Under the pieces are notes generated by a model, which saw nothing but the letters and a program-made list of their open reading frames with translations, made no database searches and had not been told where the DNA came from. Shown one piece after another: positions 43,615 to 51,775 of a stretch of DNA of 64,000 bases. The stretch's first letter is position 1. Each line of letters begins with the position of its first letter. The DNA lies in NCBI GenBank assembly GCA_965371805.1, contig CBDUZW010000019.1, forward strand, positions 6,583-70,582. The letters are read 5' to 3'. A program made the translations under genes and the position numbers. This DNA comes from JAOZTV01 sp965371805 (GTDB lineage: Bacteria > Acidobacteriota > Aminicenantia > UBA2199).

Positions 43615-44484
43615 ATGTCTATACTGTTAAATAAAAATTCCAGGGTTGTAGTTCAGGGTTTTACAGGAAAAGAAGGAACATTTCATTCAGAGCAGATGAT
43701 TGAATATGGCACAAATATAGTAGGTGGAATCACTCCTGGAAAAGGTGGGATGATTCACTTGGATAAGCCTGTTTTTAATACAATGACAGAAGCTGTTAAA
43801 GCCCGGCAACCAAATGTATCTGTTATTTTTGTACCACCTCTCTTTGGGGCGGATGCAATACTTGAAGCAGCTTATTCTGGAATTGAATTAATAATTTGTA
43901 TAACTGAAGGAATCCCAACTTTGGATATGGTAAGAGTCAAAAACTATATAAGAACTACAAAATCTAAACTGATTGGTCCAAATTGTCCTGGAATTATATC
44001 TCCAGGGGAGGCAAAAGTTGGTATTATGCCTGCAAGAATTCATAAAAAAGGTTCAATAGGAGTTATTTCAAGGTCAGGTACCTTGACTTATGAAGCAGTT
44101 AATCAAATTACAAATCTTGGTCTTGGTCAATCGACAGCAGTGGGTATTGGGGGAGATCCTATCATCGGTTCCGTATATACTGACATATTAGGACTATTTG
44201 AAGAAGACAAGGAGACAGAGGCAATCATTATGATCGGCGAGATTGGGGGTTCCATGGAAGAAGATGCTGCTAAATTCATTAAAGCACATGTAACAAAACC
44301 AGTTGTCTCATTTATCTCGGGTCAAACAGCTCCTCCAGGAAGAAGAATGGGACATGCCGGTGCAATTATCTCTGGTGGAAAAGGTACCGCTGCAGAGAAA
44401 ATGAAAGTTCTCAAAGAAAATGGGATCACAGTTGTAGAAAATCCTTCAGAAATCGGACAAACTGTATATGATCTTATAAGGTAA
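43615..44484 (+). CDS. sucD: Succinyl-CoA synthetase, alpha subunit
   Basis: A 289-residue CoA-binding subunit bearing the phosphorylated His. Motifs are 'VVVQGFTGKEGTFHSEQM', 'GPNCPGIISPGEAKVGIMP', 'GIGGDPIIG' and the active-site 'GRRMGHAGAIISGGKGTA'. Length is standard. It partners SucC, encoded just upstream. Confidence 0.97.
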   Translation: MSILLNKNSRVVVQGFTGKEGTFHSEQMIEYGTNIVGGITPGKGGMIHLDKPVFNTMTEAVKARQPNVSVIFVPPLFGADAILEAAYSGIELIICITEGIPTLDMVRVKNYIRTTKSKLIGPNCPGIISPGEAKVGIMPARIHKKGSIGVISRSGTLTYEAVNQITNLGLGQSTAVGIGGDPIIGSVYTDILGLFEEDKETEAIIMIGEIGGSMEEDAAKFIKAHVTKPVVSFISGQTAPPGRRMGHAGAIISGGKGTAAEKMKVLKENGITVVENPSEIGQTVYDLIR

Positions 44485-44489
44485 TAAAA

Positions 44490-45029
44490 ATGGAAAATCT
44501 CAAAATTGGATATTTTTCAAGTATGCAGATTGGAGAGCAATTCATTGGTGGGATAATGATTACAGATAAGAGGTCCATCCCTCTTGAATTTAAGTATACT
44601 GAACCGATTAAACCAACGAAAATTCATAAAATAATTTTTGGTAAAGTTCTGGAAAAATATATAAACGAAGAAGTTATTCGAAAAAATCTGTTAAAGGACA
44701 TTAAAAGTCTTGTTTCAATTTTTTTTATTTCTGATCCAAACCTTTTAAATACTGAAAATATGGAAAATGTACCATTGATCCTGCTTCAAAATACTTCTTT
44801 ACCGGCTCTGGAAAGTGCAGGTGAGATCCAGAGGATAAAAGAGAAGGAATTCCTTGTTCAGCCAGTCACCAGTAAAACTCCTTTAAAATTACTTTTTGCT
44901 TCCCCTGAAACAGATGTTCAGGATAAAACAATGATAATAATTAAGGAGTTGATTAAAAAGGTTGATATATTTGAACCTTTTTTTAGAGTAGAAACTGCCC
45001 TTAAAAGCTTATGTCAGATCAAAAATTAA
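44490..45029 (+). CDS. Conserved protein of unknown function
   Basis: A soluble 179-residue protein that I do not recognise. It has no signal peptide or membrane segment. The sequence begins with a short beta-rich part ('IGYFSSMQIGEQFIGGIMITD'), then helices, with a Pro-rich strand near 'PLILLQNTSLPALESAG'. It starts 5 bp after sucD and overlaps the next unknown gene by 19 bp, so the two small proteins are probably made together. Confidence 0.6.
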   Translation: MENLKIGYFSSMQIGEQFIGGIMITDKRSIPLEFKYTEPIKPTKIHKIIFGKVLEKYINEEVIRKNLLKDIKSLVSIFFISDPNLLNTENMENVPLILLQNTSLPALESAGEIQRIKEKEFLVQPVTSKTPLKLLFASPETDVQDKTMIIIKELIKKVDIFEPFFRVETALKSLCQIKN

Positions 45030-45805
45030 ACATCTCTCATAAACTTGCCGGTGTTATTGACCGACTAATAAAAACTACTTCAGTAAAAAGCATTGATTTG
45101 AATGTTTTTAAAGGCGCTTATTCAGCCAATTTCAATATTGAGATAAAAACAAAAAGAGTTGTTCCGCATATTTCAACAGATACCAAAGTAATAAATTGTA
45201 TCTTCACTCCTCAGTTGACCGAGATAATTGGATCTTTTAGTAAACCGAAGGTTGAAAAAATATCTCTTTCAGAGATAAAAACTGAAGTAAAAACTGAGAA
45301 TTTATATCTTATTCATTCAGGGAATATTGCCAATATCTCTACAGTTGTAGATGTTAAGGTAGAAGATGTTTTTAGAAAATTCAATATTTCATCAAAGTTG
45401 AATTATAAAACAAGAATTAGTGAGTTTGATTTTAATAATATTAAACCAAAGATTTTAAATATAGGCAGGTTGAACTATCCAAGAGTTATTAATAATTATT
45501 ATTTGGTTAAAAATTCTATTATTTCAAAAAAAACAGCTCAGTTATTTTTTCTCTCTCAAAAGGAACAGTTAACATATTGGCGTAAAGCAGTTATGCAAAC
45601 TAAACTGGATCCCAAAGAGTTAGAGCTTATTGGAGTTTATTATAATGTCCCTTATTATAATCTCCAAAATTTTAAAATAGATTTTAGCCAAAGAGAATTA
45701 AAATACAAATTAAAAGAGAATTCTGTTGCAAAAAAAATAAAGGTATGTGATATAATAATTTTTCGTGATATTGAAAAAAAAAAAGGTATCATTATTGAGA
45801 ATTAG
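45011..45805 (+). CDS. Conserved protein of unknown function
   Basis: A soluble 264-residue protein that I do not recognise. It is Lys/Ile/Asn-rich, with alternating beta segments, and lacks membrane helices, a signal peptide or known motifs. It overlaps the preceding unknown gene by 19 bp and lies 9 bp before the FHA-GGDEF gene. Its position between metabolic and signalling genes suggests it is made with its small upstream partner; their role is not inferable. Confidence 0.6.
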   Translation: MSDQKLNISHKLAGVIDRLIKTTSVKSIDLNVFKGAYSANFNIEIKTKRVVPHISTDTKVINCIFTPQLTEIIGSFSKPKVEKISLSEIKTEVKTENLYLIHSGNIANISTVVDVKVEDVFRKFNISSKLNYKTRISEFDFNNIKPKILNIGRLNYPRVINNYYLVKNSIISKKTAQLFFLSQKEQLTYWRKAVMQTKLDPKELELIGVYYNVPYYNLQNFKIDFSQRELKYKLKENSVAKKIKVCDIIIFRDIEKKKGIIIEN

Positions 45806-45814
45806 GACTAAAAA

Positions 45815-46720
45815 ATGGAAAAAACAGTCGTTGATACAAAAAAAATGGTAAAAGAAAAACAGTCGGATTACATTGATACGGAAGTAAAAGTAAATTTAAC
45901 AATAATTGATGGACTTGAATCAAGTTTTGGTAAAATTTACAGTTTTTTTAAAAATAAAATAAAACTTGGTAGGGAAGAGAGCAATGATCTTGCTTTAAAC
46001 GATATTAAAATCAGTAAATTTCATTGTGAGATTAATATAAAGCCGGAAAAAAATAACCTGTATATTGAAATAGAAGATTTAAATTCAACGAATGGGACAT
46101 ATCTAAACGGAAAACTAATAGGTAAAACTTTTCTTACTTCAGGAGATAAAATCGAAATTGGAGATATCACTTTTCGGTTTACAGTTAATGATGACGTTGA
46201 AGACAAATATCATTCTAAACTTTTTAGTTTTGCAACTATTGATGCATTGACAGGATTATATAATAAGCGATTTATTAAGAGTGAACTGGAAAATCAGATA
46301 AAAATTGCAAAGAGAAATAAAAGACAATTGAGCTTGATGATAATTGATATTGACGATTTTAAGAAGCTTAACGATACCTATGGGCATATTGCAGGTGATG
46401 AATTTTTGAAAAAAACGGCCTTTCATTTGAATAGATCTCTAAGAGAACAGGACTCAGCTGGAAGGTTTGGCGGTGAAGAGTTCCTGATTCTTGTGCCTGA
46501 GACCGATATTGATGGGGCGGTTATCCTTGCTGAAAGGATACGTGAGGAAATATTCAATACAGAATTAATTTTTAAAAAAAAGAAGATAAAGACAACAATC
46601 AGCATCGGAGTTTCAGAATATAATGGAGAGCTGCCTGATGAATTAATACATAATGCAGATAAGGAACTATACAAAGCAAAAGCCAGTGGAAAGAATAGAA
46701 TATCCTTCCATAAAAAATGA
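45815..46720 (+). CDS. FHA-domain diguanylate cyclase
   Basis: A 301-residue cytoplasmic protein. The forkhead-associated domain (about 28-125) binds phosphothreonine, with 'KIKLGREESNDLALNDIKIS' and 'LNSTNGTYLNGK'. The GGDEF domain (about 140-300) starts with 'DALTGLYNKRF' and has an active site of the GGEEF form ('GRFGGEEFLIL'). The inhibitory RxxD site lies five residues before it ('REQDSAGRF'), so it should make c-di-GMP and be feedback-inhibited. Its stop overlaps the start of the Ser/Thr kinase gene by 4 bp, an obvious pairing: the kinase may create the phosphothreonine that the FHA domain reads. Confidence 0.9.
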   Translation: MEKTVVDTKKMVKEKQSDYIDTEVKVNLTIIDGLESSFGKIYSFFKNKIKLGREESNDLALNDIKISKFHCEINIKPEKNNLYIEIEDLNSTNGTYLNGKLIGKTFLTSGDKIEIGDITFRFTVNDDVEDKYHSKLFSFATIDALTGLYNKRFIKSELENQIKIAKRNKRQLSLMIIDIDDFKKLNDTYGHIAGDEFLKKTAFHLNRSLREQDSAGRFGGEEFLILVPETDIDGAVILAERIREEIFNTELIFKKKKIKTTISIGVSEYNGELPDELIHNADKELYKAKASGKNRISFHKK

Positions 46721-48102
46721 ATTTTCATAATACAAAATTTCAAAAGATACGTGAATTGGGAAGAGGCGGTATGGCTACTGTTTTTCTTGTAAAGCATCTA
46801 GAATTAAACAAATTGGTTGCAGTCAAAGTTTTAAATAAGGATACTATATCTGATGAAGAGTATATTAAAAGATTCTTTAGAGAGGCAAGGATAACTGCAA
46901 GTCTTGATCATCCTAATATTGTTAAAATACTTGAAAGTGATTTTTCAAATGGCGAATTCTATATTGTTACAGAATATATTGCTGGTGGTGATTTGAGTTC
47001 AATAATAAATTCAAGCCCGTTAAGTTTAAATAAAAAATTGTCCATTCTGATAAAGGTCGTCTCTGCGCTCGATTATGCACATGAAAAAGGAATTGTTCAT
47101 CGAGATATAAAGCCATCTAATATATTGTTGACGAAAGATTTTGTCCCGAAGTTATGTGATTTTGGAATTGCAACAGTACTATGGGGACAGGAGTCTCGAT
47201 TTACACAAACAAATCAATTAATGGGTACAATGGATTATATAGCGCCTGAACAAAAGGAAAACTCTAAAAATGTAGACTTTAGAGCTGATATCTATTCAAT
47301 TGGAGTAGTTTTATATAGACTGGTAACAGGAAGAAAACCTGTTGGTGCCTTTAAAAGACCAAAGGAAATAAACAGGCTGATTTCAGAAGATCTGGATTCA
47401 ATTGTAATGAAATGTTTAGAACCTCTTCCATCTGATAGATTTAAAAATACAAGTAATCTATATTTAGAACTTAAAGAAGTTCTCAATATCATGGATGGTG
47501 TTGTAGCAAAGAAAGAAAATGTGCAACTTAATGATATAGATGAATTTGATGAAATAATAGAAAAATTGAGAAATGGAACACTCTCTGAAAAATTAAATTC
47601 AAAATCTCTGTTTCTACAAAAATTAAATGAAGGCCATAAAGATCAATTATTAGGCTTATTAGAAGATTCAGTAGGAATATTAAAAGAGATGGTAATCGAA
47701 GGAATTGGAATATTAAAAATAGATGATAGTTGTGATTACCTAATTGAATTATTAAGAGATTCGTATTATAATAAATTTGCAGCCAAAGCTTTAGGAGAGA
47801 TTGGTTGCAAAGGAGCAGAGGATAGTTTGTTAAACTTGTTATTATCGAATCAAGAGGACTCATATATAGCTATAAGACCATTGGGGGTCCTAGGTTCACG
47901 TAAGGCAATCAAACCAATTCAAAAATACATTAAAAGTGATATCGACTGGATCAGAGAGATCGCTGTTGATTCACTTGGTTTAATAAATGATGATTCAGTG
48001 TTAAGCTACTTGGAAAATTGTGCAAATAGAGACCAGAATTCAGAAATTAGATCTAAGGCAAAAAATATATTAAGGAGGAGGAGTAAAAATGGAATTAATT
48101 AG
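46717..48102 (+). CDS. Ser/Thr protein kinase with HEAT-like repeats
   Basis: A 461-residue eukaryotic-type (Hanks) kinase. Residues 1-255 hold the kinase domain: glycine loop 'ELGRGGMATVFLVKH', catalytic Lys37, 'HRDIKPSN' with Asp130, DFG at 148-150 and 'GTMDYIAPEQ'. Residues about 300-455 hold armadillo/HEAT or PBS-lyase-like helical repeats ('AAKALGEIGCKGAEDSLLNL', 'IAVDSLGLINDDSVLSYLEN'). It has no membrane segment, unlike PknB-type kinases with external sensors. It is translationally coupled to the FHA-GGDEF gene and overlaps the next gene by 14 bp. Confidence 0.9.
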   Translation: MNFHNTKFQKIRELGRGGMATVFLVKHLELNKLVAVKVLNKDTISDEEYIKRFFREARITASLDHPNIVKILESDFSNGEFYIVTEYIAGGDLSSIINSSPLSLNKKLSILIKVVSALDYAHEKGIVHRDIKPSNILLTKDFVPKLCDFGIATVLWGQESRFTQTNQLMGTMDYIAPEQKENSKNVDFRADIYSIGVVLYRLVTGRKPVGAFKRPKEINRLISEDLDSIVMKCLEPLPSDRFKNTSNLYLELKEVLNIMDGVVAKKENVQLNDIDEFDEIIEKLRNGTLSEKLNSKSLFLQKLNEGHKDQLLGLLEDSVGILKEMVIEGIGILKIDDSCDYLIELLRDSYYNKFAAKALGEIGCKGAEDSLLNLLLSNQEDSYIAIRPLGVLGSRKAIKPIQKYIKSDIDWIREIAVDSLGLINDDSVLSYLENCANRDQNSEIRSKAKNILRRRSKNGIN

Positions 48103-48484
48103 GAATAATAGAGGTGCTATAGCATTAAAGACAATAGTTATATTATTATTATTAGGTTATGGTACATTTGCAGGGTATAAATATGCAATGACAGTGTTTA
48201 CAAAAAGCGCAATAGTTCAAAAAGCTGAAGATATGATAACAAAAATAAAAGGACCAATTCTTTACAATGATGAGAAAGCAGAAGATTTATTGATTAAAGT
48301 GTTGAGGGAAAACGGTGTTTATGAAAGTGATAAGATCAATCCTGTTTATGCTGAAAAAACAGAGGATGGCAGATGGGTTAATTATGAATTTACCTATAGG
48401 ATTAGAACAGATTATGTACTATTTAAAACAAAGTGGGAAACAATTAAAATTATTGCAAAATCTGATGTTAATAAAAGAATGTGA
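48089..48484 (+). CDS. Small membrane-anchored protein, pilin-like N-terminus
   Basis: A 131-residue protein with a short basic start ('ELIRNNRGAIALKTIVIL') and a single membrane helix (about 12-32), then a mixed helix-strand domain. The N-terminal layout, with polar residues, a Gly and a long hydrophobic helix, resembles type IV pilin-like or DUF4845-like proteins, but no clear prepilin cleavage site (G-[FM]xxxE) is present. It overlaps the kinase gene by 14 bp and has GGAGGAG upstream. Function is unknown. Confidence 0.6.
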   Translation: MELIRNNRGAIALKTIVILLLLGYGTFAGYKYAMTVFTKSAIVQKAEDMITKIKGPILYNDEKAEDLLIKVLRENGVYESDKINPVYAEKTEDGRWVNYEFTYRIRTDYVLFKTKWETIKIIAKSDVNKRM

Positions 48485-48492
48485 TCTTTTAA

Positions 48493-49515
48493 ATGACTGA
48501 AAAAAATAGTGATCTCTCTTATATAAAGACATATCTTGGTATTATTGTAGCTGTTATTTTTGTTATAATTTTAAAAGAATTACGGTCAATATTTGTACCT
48601 CTCTTTTTGGCAGTTATGTTATATTTTCTTTTTAATAATGTTGTAAAACAACTCCTTGTTATGAAGATTCCAAAAATGATCGCTTTACTATTTTTACTAT
48701 TTTTCCTATTTGTGATCTTTTATCTGCTGGGAATTTTGATATTTTCAAGTGTTGCTTCTGTATCAGAGAACTTTCCAAAATATAGCGGAAACATTTCTAC
48801 AATGTTACAGGGCTTAACAAAAAACATAGATATTCCAAATCTTGATAGCCTTTTTAAGAGTATTAAATGGAGCGAATTTGCACCTGTTCTGACAGGAACA
48901 TTTGGAACATTCGCGACTTTTATTGGAAATATAATTTTAATAATAGTTTTTCTTATGTTTATGCTTGCCGGAAGAGAAGCTCTTGAGAAGAGGTTAGAAA
49001 CTGCTTTTTCCGCAAATAGAAAAAATGAGGTTTTAGAATTACTTAATAAAATTGAAAATGAAGTTCAACATTACATATTAATAAAAACAACAGTAAGCTT
49101 TATAACCGCAACAATAAGTTTAATAATTTTATCTATAGGAAGGGTCGATTTTGCAGTTTTTTCAGCGTTGCTGATATTTATACTAAATTTTATTCCAAAT
49201 TTTGGATCGATCGCTGCGACTATGTTTCCTGTATTAATATCTATTGCCCAAAAAGGTTTTACACTTGAGGTGTTTATTATTGCAAGTTGTCTTGTCTTAA
49301 CTCAAATGGTGATCGGAAATGTAATAGAACCAAAAATTACTGGAAAAAGTCTGAATATTTCACCCCTTGTTATATTGATTTCCTTAATCCTATGGGGTTG
49401 GATGTGGGGTATTGTCGGAATGGTTCTTGCAGTTCCAATTACATCTGCTTTAAAAATATTTTTTAGTCATATTCCACAACTAAAACCAATTGCAGATATG
49501 ATAAGTGCGGAATAG
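48493..49515 (+). CDS. AI-2E family transporter (PerM-like)
   Basis: A 340-residue inner-membrane permease with about eight helices, the first two near 13-30 and 31-50, a loop domain and the conserved C-terminal core. Family motifs are 'LNFIPNFGSIAATMFPVLI', 'VIEPKITGKSLNISPLVILI' and 'WGWMWGIVGMVLAVPITSAL'. The founding member exports autoinducer-2; other members move ions or peptides, so the substrate cannot be assigned. It starts 8 bp after the preceding gene. Confidence 0.9.
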   Translation: MTEKNSDLSYIKTYLGIIVAVIFVIILKELRSIFVPLFLAVMLYFLFNNVVKQLLVMKIPKMIALLFLLFFLFVIFYLLGILIFSSVASVSENFPKYSGNISTMLQGLTKNIDIPNLDSLFKSIKWSEFAPVLTGTFGTFATFIGNIILIIVFLMFMLAGREALEKRLETAFSANRKNEVLELLNKIENEVQHYILIKTTVSFITATISLIILSIGRVDFAVFSALLIFILNFIPNFGSIAATMFPVLISIAQKGFTLEVFIIASCLVLTQMVIGNVIEPKITGKSLNISPLVILISLILWGWMWGIVGMVLAVPITSALKIFFSHIPQLKPIADMISAE

Positions 49516-49526
49516 GGAGAAAGAAG

Positions 49527-50111
49527 ATGCTTAGGATATTCTCTGGGATTTATAAAGGACGAAGGTTGCTAACTGCAAATTCTGTAAATGTTCGTCCTAC
49601 AACGGCAAAGATTAAGCTTTCTTTTTTTGATACTATTCAAAAAGAAATCCGTGAAGCTATTTTTTTGGATGGATTTGGAGGAAGTGGAAATATTGGTATT
49701 GAGGCACTTTCAAGGGGAGCAGAATATGTTGTGTTTATTGATGTCTTTCCAGAATCAATAAAATATTTAAAAAAAAACATAGAAAAAATTGGTATTCCAT
49801 CTGATCATTATAGGATAATAACTGGTGATTATAACAGGAGCGTTATAGCTCTTGGAAAGGATGGATTTAAATTTGATATTATTTTTCTTGATCCACCCTA
49901 TAAGATGTTAGGGTATGCAAATCCTCTAAAGGTTATATATAAAAGAGATATTCTTGCTGAAGATGGATTGATTGTACTCGAGAGACCGTCCCGACAGGAT
50001 TTTGATGGAAAATTTTTTGAAAATTATAAAACAAATAGATTAGGTCAAAAATCTCTTGATTTTTTCAGACATTTTCAACATGATGAAAAGGAGGATAATA
50101 GTGAAAAGTAA
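49527..50111 (+). CDS. rsmD: 16S rRNA m2G966 methyltransferase RsmD
   Basis: A 194-residue AdoMet enzyme that methylates N2 of guanine-966 in 16S rRNA. The N-terminal 'RIFSGIYKGRRLLT' and 'VRPTTAKIKLSFFDTI', motif I 'FLDGFGGSGNIGIEALSRGA' and the catalytic 'DIIFLDPPYKM' (D/N-PPY) identify it. Length is standard. Often coaD follows rsmD, but here the next gene is a GspG-like lipoprotein overlapping by 11 bp. Confidence 0.93.
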   Translation: MLRIFSGIYKGRRLLTANSVNVRPTTAKIKLSFFDTIQKEIREAIFLDGFGGSGNIGIEALSRGAEYVVFIDVFPESIKYLKKNIEKIGIPSDHYRIITGDYNRSVIALGKDGFKFDIIFLDPPYKMLGYANPLKVIYKRDILAEDGLIVLERPSRQDFDGKFFENYKTNRLGQKSLDFFRHFQHDEKEDNSEK

Positions 50112-50586
50112 TAAAGTAAAAAATAAATTTATTTTCTTCGTCTATTTTTTTCTTTTTTCTTTTTTGATTGTAACTTTTAATACATGTACAGAGGAAAAAA
50201 AAGCGGCAAAAGATGAAAAGGATTATCTCCAGATTGAGAGAAGAAAGTTGTTAAAAACAAAAGGAGACATCAAAGCAGTCGGGGATTCAATAATGCAATA
50301 TGTTATATTAACTGGCAAAGCTCCTGATATTTCAGATATTTCTGAATTGAAAAGTGGTGAGTTTTCACATTTTAAAAAACTAAAAACTTTAACAGATGGC
50401 TGGGGTAATGATTTTTTATATTATAGAGATAGTGATGATGATTCATCCTTTTATATCGCCTCTTCCGGGAAAGATGGAAAATTTGAAGGGTGGGAACAAA
50501 AAGGACGATATAATATTACTGAATTAAATCATTATAATATGGATGTTATCTATTCAAACGGAAGCTTTTTATATACATCAAATTAA
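50101..50586 (+). CDS. GspG-like putative lipoprotein
   Basis: A 161-residue exported protein. A basic N-terminus and hydrophobic stretch end at a Cys ('LIVTFNTCTEEKK', Cys near residue 24), which suggests lipidation, although the lipobox is not canonical. The rest resembles the globular head of type II secretion pseudopilins: 'LTDGWGNDFLYY', 'SFYIASSGKDGKFEGW' and 'VIYSNGSFLY' are typical, without the pilin helix. The GTG start at 50101 follows AAAAGGAGG and lies within the end of rsmD. It may be a lipid-anchored protein that borrowed the pseudopilin head fold. Function is unknown. Confidence 0.65.
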   Translation: MKSNKVKNKFIFFVYFFLFSFLIVTFNTCTEEKKAAKDEKDYLQIERRKLLKTKGDIKAVGDSIMQYVILTGKAPDISDISELKSGEFSHFKKLKTLTDGWGNDFLYYRDSDDDSSFYIASSGKDGKFEGWEQKGRYNITELNHYNMDVIYSNGSFLYTSN

Positions 50587-50717
50587 GACTCTACACCCTT
50601 CACATACCTGCGTTTTTAGAGAGCAATGTAACTGTTCGCCTAAATATTTAATAATTTTGCAAGAATTGTTCTTTTAGATTGTTTTAGAGTATTAAATTAA
50701 TAACAAAGGAGAATAAA

Positions 50718-51251
50718 ATGAACAAAAAAAAATTATTAATTATGGCAATTGCATTGGCTTTTCTTTTTGGTAATATATTAAATGCAAAACCAAGAGGACA
50801 AAGATCGAAGATGATGAGACATTCAGGCTTTGGAATGAAAATGGCAGAAAAAAATCTTTATCCTGCAGAAAAACTTTTAAGATTCAAAGCAGAGATCGGA
50901 TTATCTGAATCCCAGGTTAAAAAAATTGAAAAGATGCAGGTAAACTTTCAGGAATTTTTAATTAAAAATTCTGCAGATGCAAAATTAATCGGCCTGAAAA
51001 TTAAAACTGAATTCAAATCTGATAAGGTGAACAGAAACAAGGTAATAAGCCTGATAAAAAAGGTTGCTGCTGTAAAAACCGAGATCCAGGTAGGGAAGGT
51101 TAACTATCTTCTTGATGTGAAATCAGTATTAAAAAAAGAGCAAATTGACAAGATCAAAACTTTAAGAAAAGCGAGAAGAGCAAAGATGATGAAAAAAGGA
51201 AAAAGGGCGAAAAGATCCTGTCAGGCTGGTATGGGGAGAAACAGATCTTAG
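50718..51251 (+). CDS. Spy/CpxP-like periplasmic protein
   Basis: A 177-residue exported protein (signal peptide 'KKKLLIMAIALAFLFGNILNA') with the helical LTxxQ-type layout of Spy/CpxP/ZraP: 'IGLSESQVKKIEKMQVNF' and a later 'LKKEQIDKIKTL'. These proteins act as periplasmic chaperones or metal-stress sensors. It is rich in Met, Lys and Arg, with a strongly basic tail ('MMKKGKRAKRSCQ'). It stands as a separate unit with its own AAAGGAG site and a terminator just downstream. Confidence 0.75.
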   Translation: MNKKKLLIMAIALAFLFGNILNAKPRGQRSKMMRHSGFGMKMAEKNLYPAEKLLRFKAEIGLSESQVKKIEKMQVNFQEFLIKNSADAKLIGLKIKTEFKSDKVNRNKVISLIKKVAAVKTEIQVGKVNYLLDVKSVLKKEQIDKIKTLRKARRAKMMKKGKRAKRSCQAGMGRNRS

Positions 51252-51270
51252 TTGACAAATTAAAAAAGAT

Positions 51271-51306
51271 AGGGCAGTTTAATAATTCTGTCCTGTTTTT
51301 TTTTAC
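51271..51306 (+). terminator. Rho-independent terminator after the Spy-like gene
   Basis: AGGGCAG (51271-51277) pairs with CTGTCCT (51288-51294) and is followed by a long T run. It separates the plus-strand genes from the converging moaC gene. Confidence 0.8.
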
Positions 51307-51327
51307 TTCCAAAATTCTTTTATTATT

Positions 51328-51771
51328 TTAAGATTTAGTTTTTTTTAAAAGTTTTACTTCTGTTATTTCCATGTTTTTATCAACAGCTTTACACATATCA
51401 TATATTGTAATAGCAGCAATACTGACAGCAGTAATAGCTTCCATCTCAATGCCGGTTTTTCCATCACAAATTGCTTTTGAAATAATTGCAATATAATTCT
51501 CACTGATCTCAAATGATATGTCTATTTTATTAATAAGTATATTATGACAAAGGGGGATTAATTCAGATGTTTTTTTTGCTGCATTGATTCCTGCAATTCT
51601 TGCAGTAGAAAGGACATCTCCTTTTTTTACCATATCTGATCTAATTAATTCTATTGTCTCTTTACTTAATAATATTTTTCCTGAAGCAATTGCTTCTCTA
51701 TGAACTATGGTTTTTTTACTTATGTCAACCATATTTGCTTCACCTTTTGAATTAAGATGTGAAAACTTCAT
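51328..51771 (-). CDS. moaC: Cyclic pyranopterin monophosphate synthase MoaC
   Basis: A 147-residue enzyme of molybdenum cofactor biosynthesis acting after MoaA. Motifs are 'GDVLSTARIAGINAAKKTSELIPLCHN' and 'GIEMEAITAVSIAAITIYDMCKAVDK' with the catalytic residues. It is the last gene of a minus-strand run behind a RodZ-like and a HEAT-like gene. No other cofactor gene is in the window apart from the ThiF/MoeB-like gene at 31.6 kb. Confidence 0.95.
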   Translation of the reverse strand: MKFSHLNSKGEANMVDISKKTIVHREAIASGKILLSKETIELIRSDMVKKGDVLSTARIAGINAAKKTSELIPLCHNILINKIDISFEISENYIAIISKAICDGKTGIEMEAITAVSIAAITIYDMCKAVDKNMEITEVKLLKKTKS

Positions 51772-51775
51772 TTAA

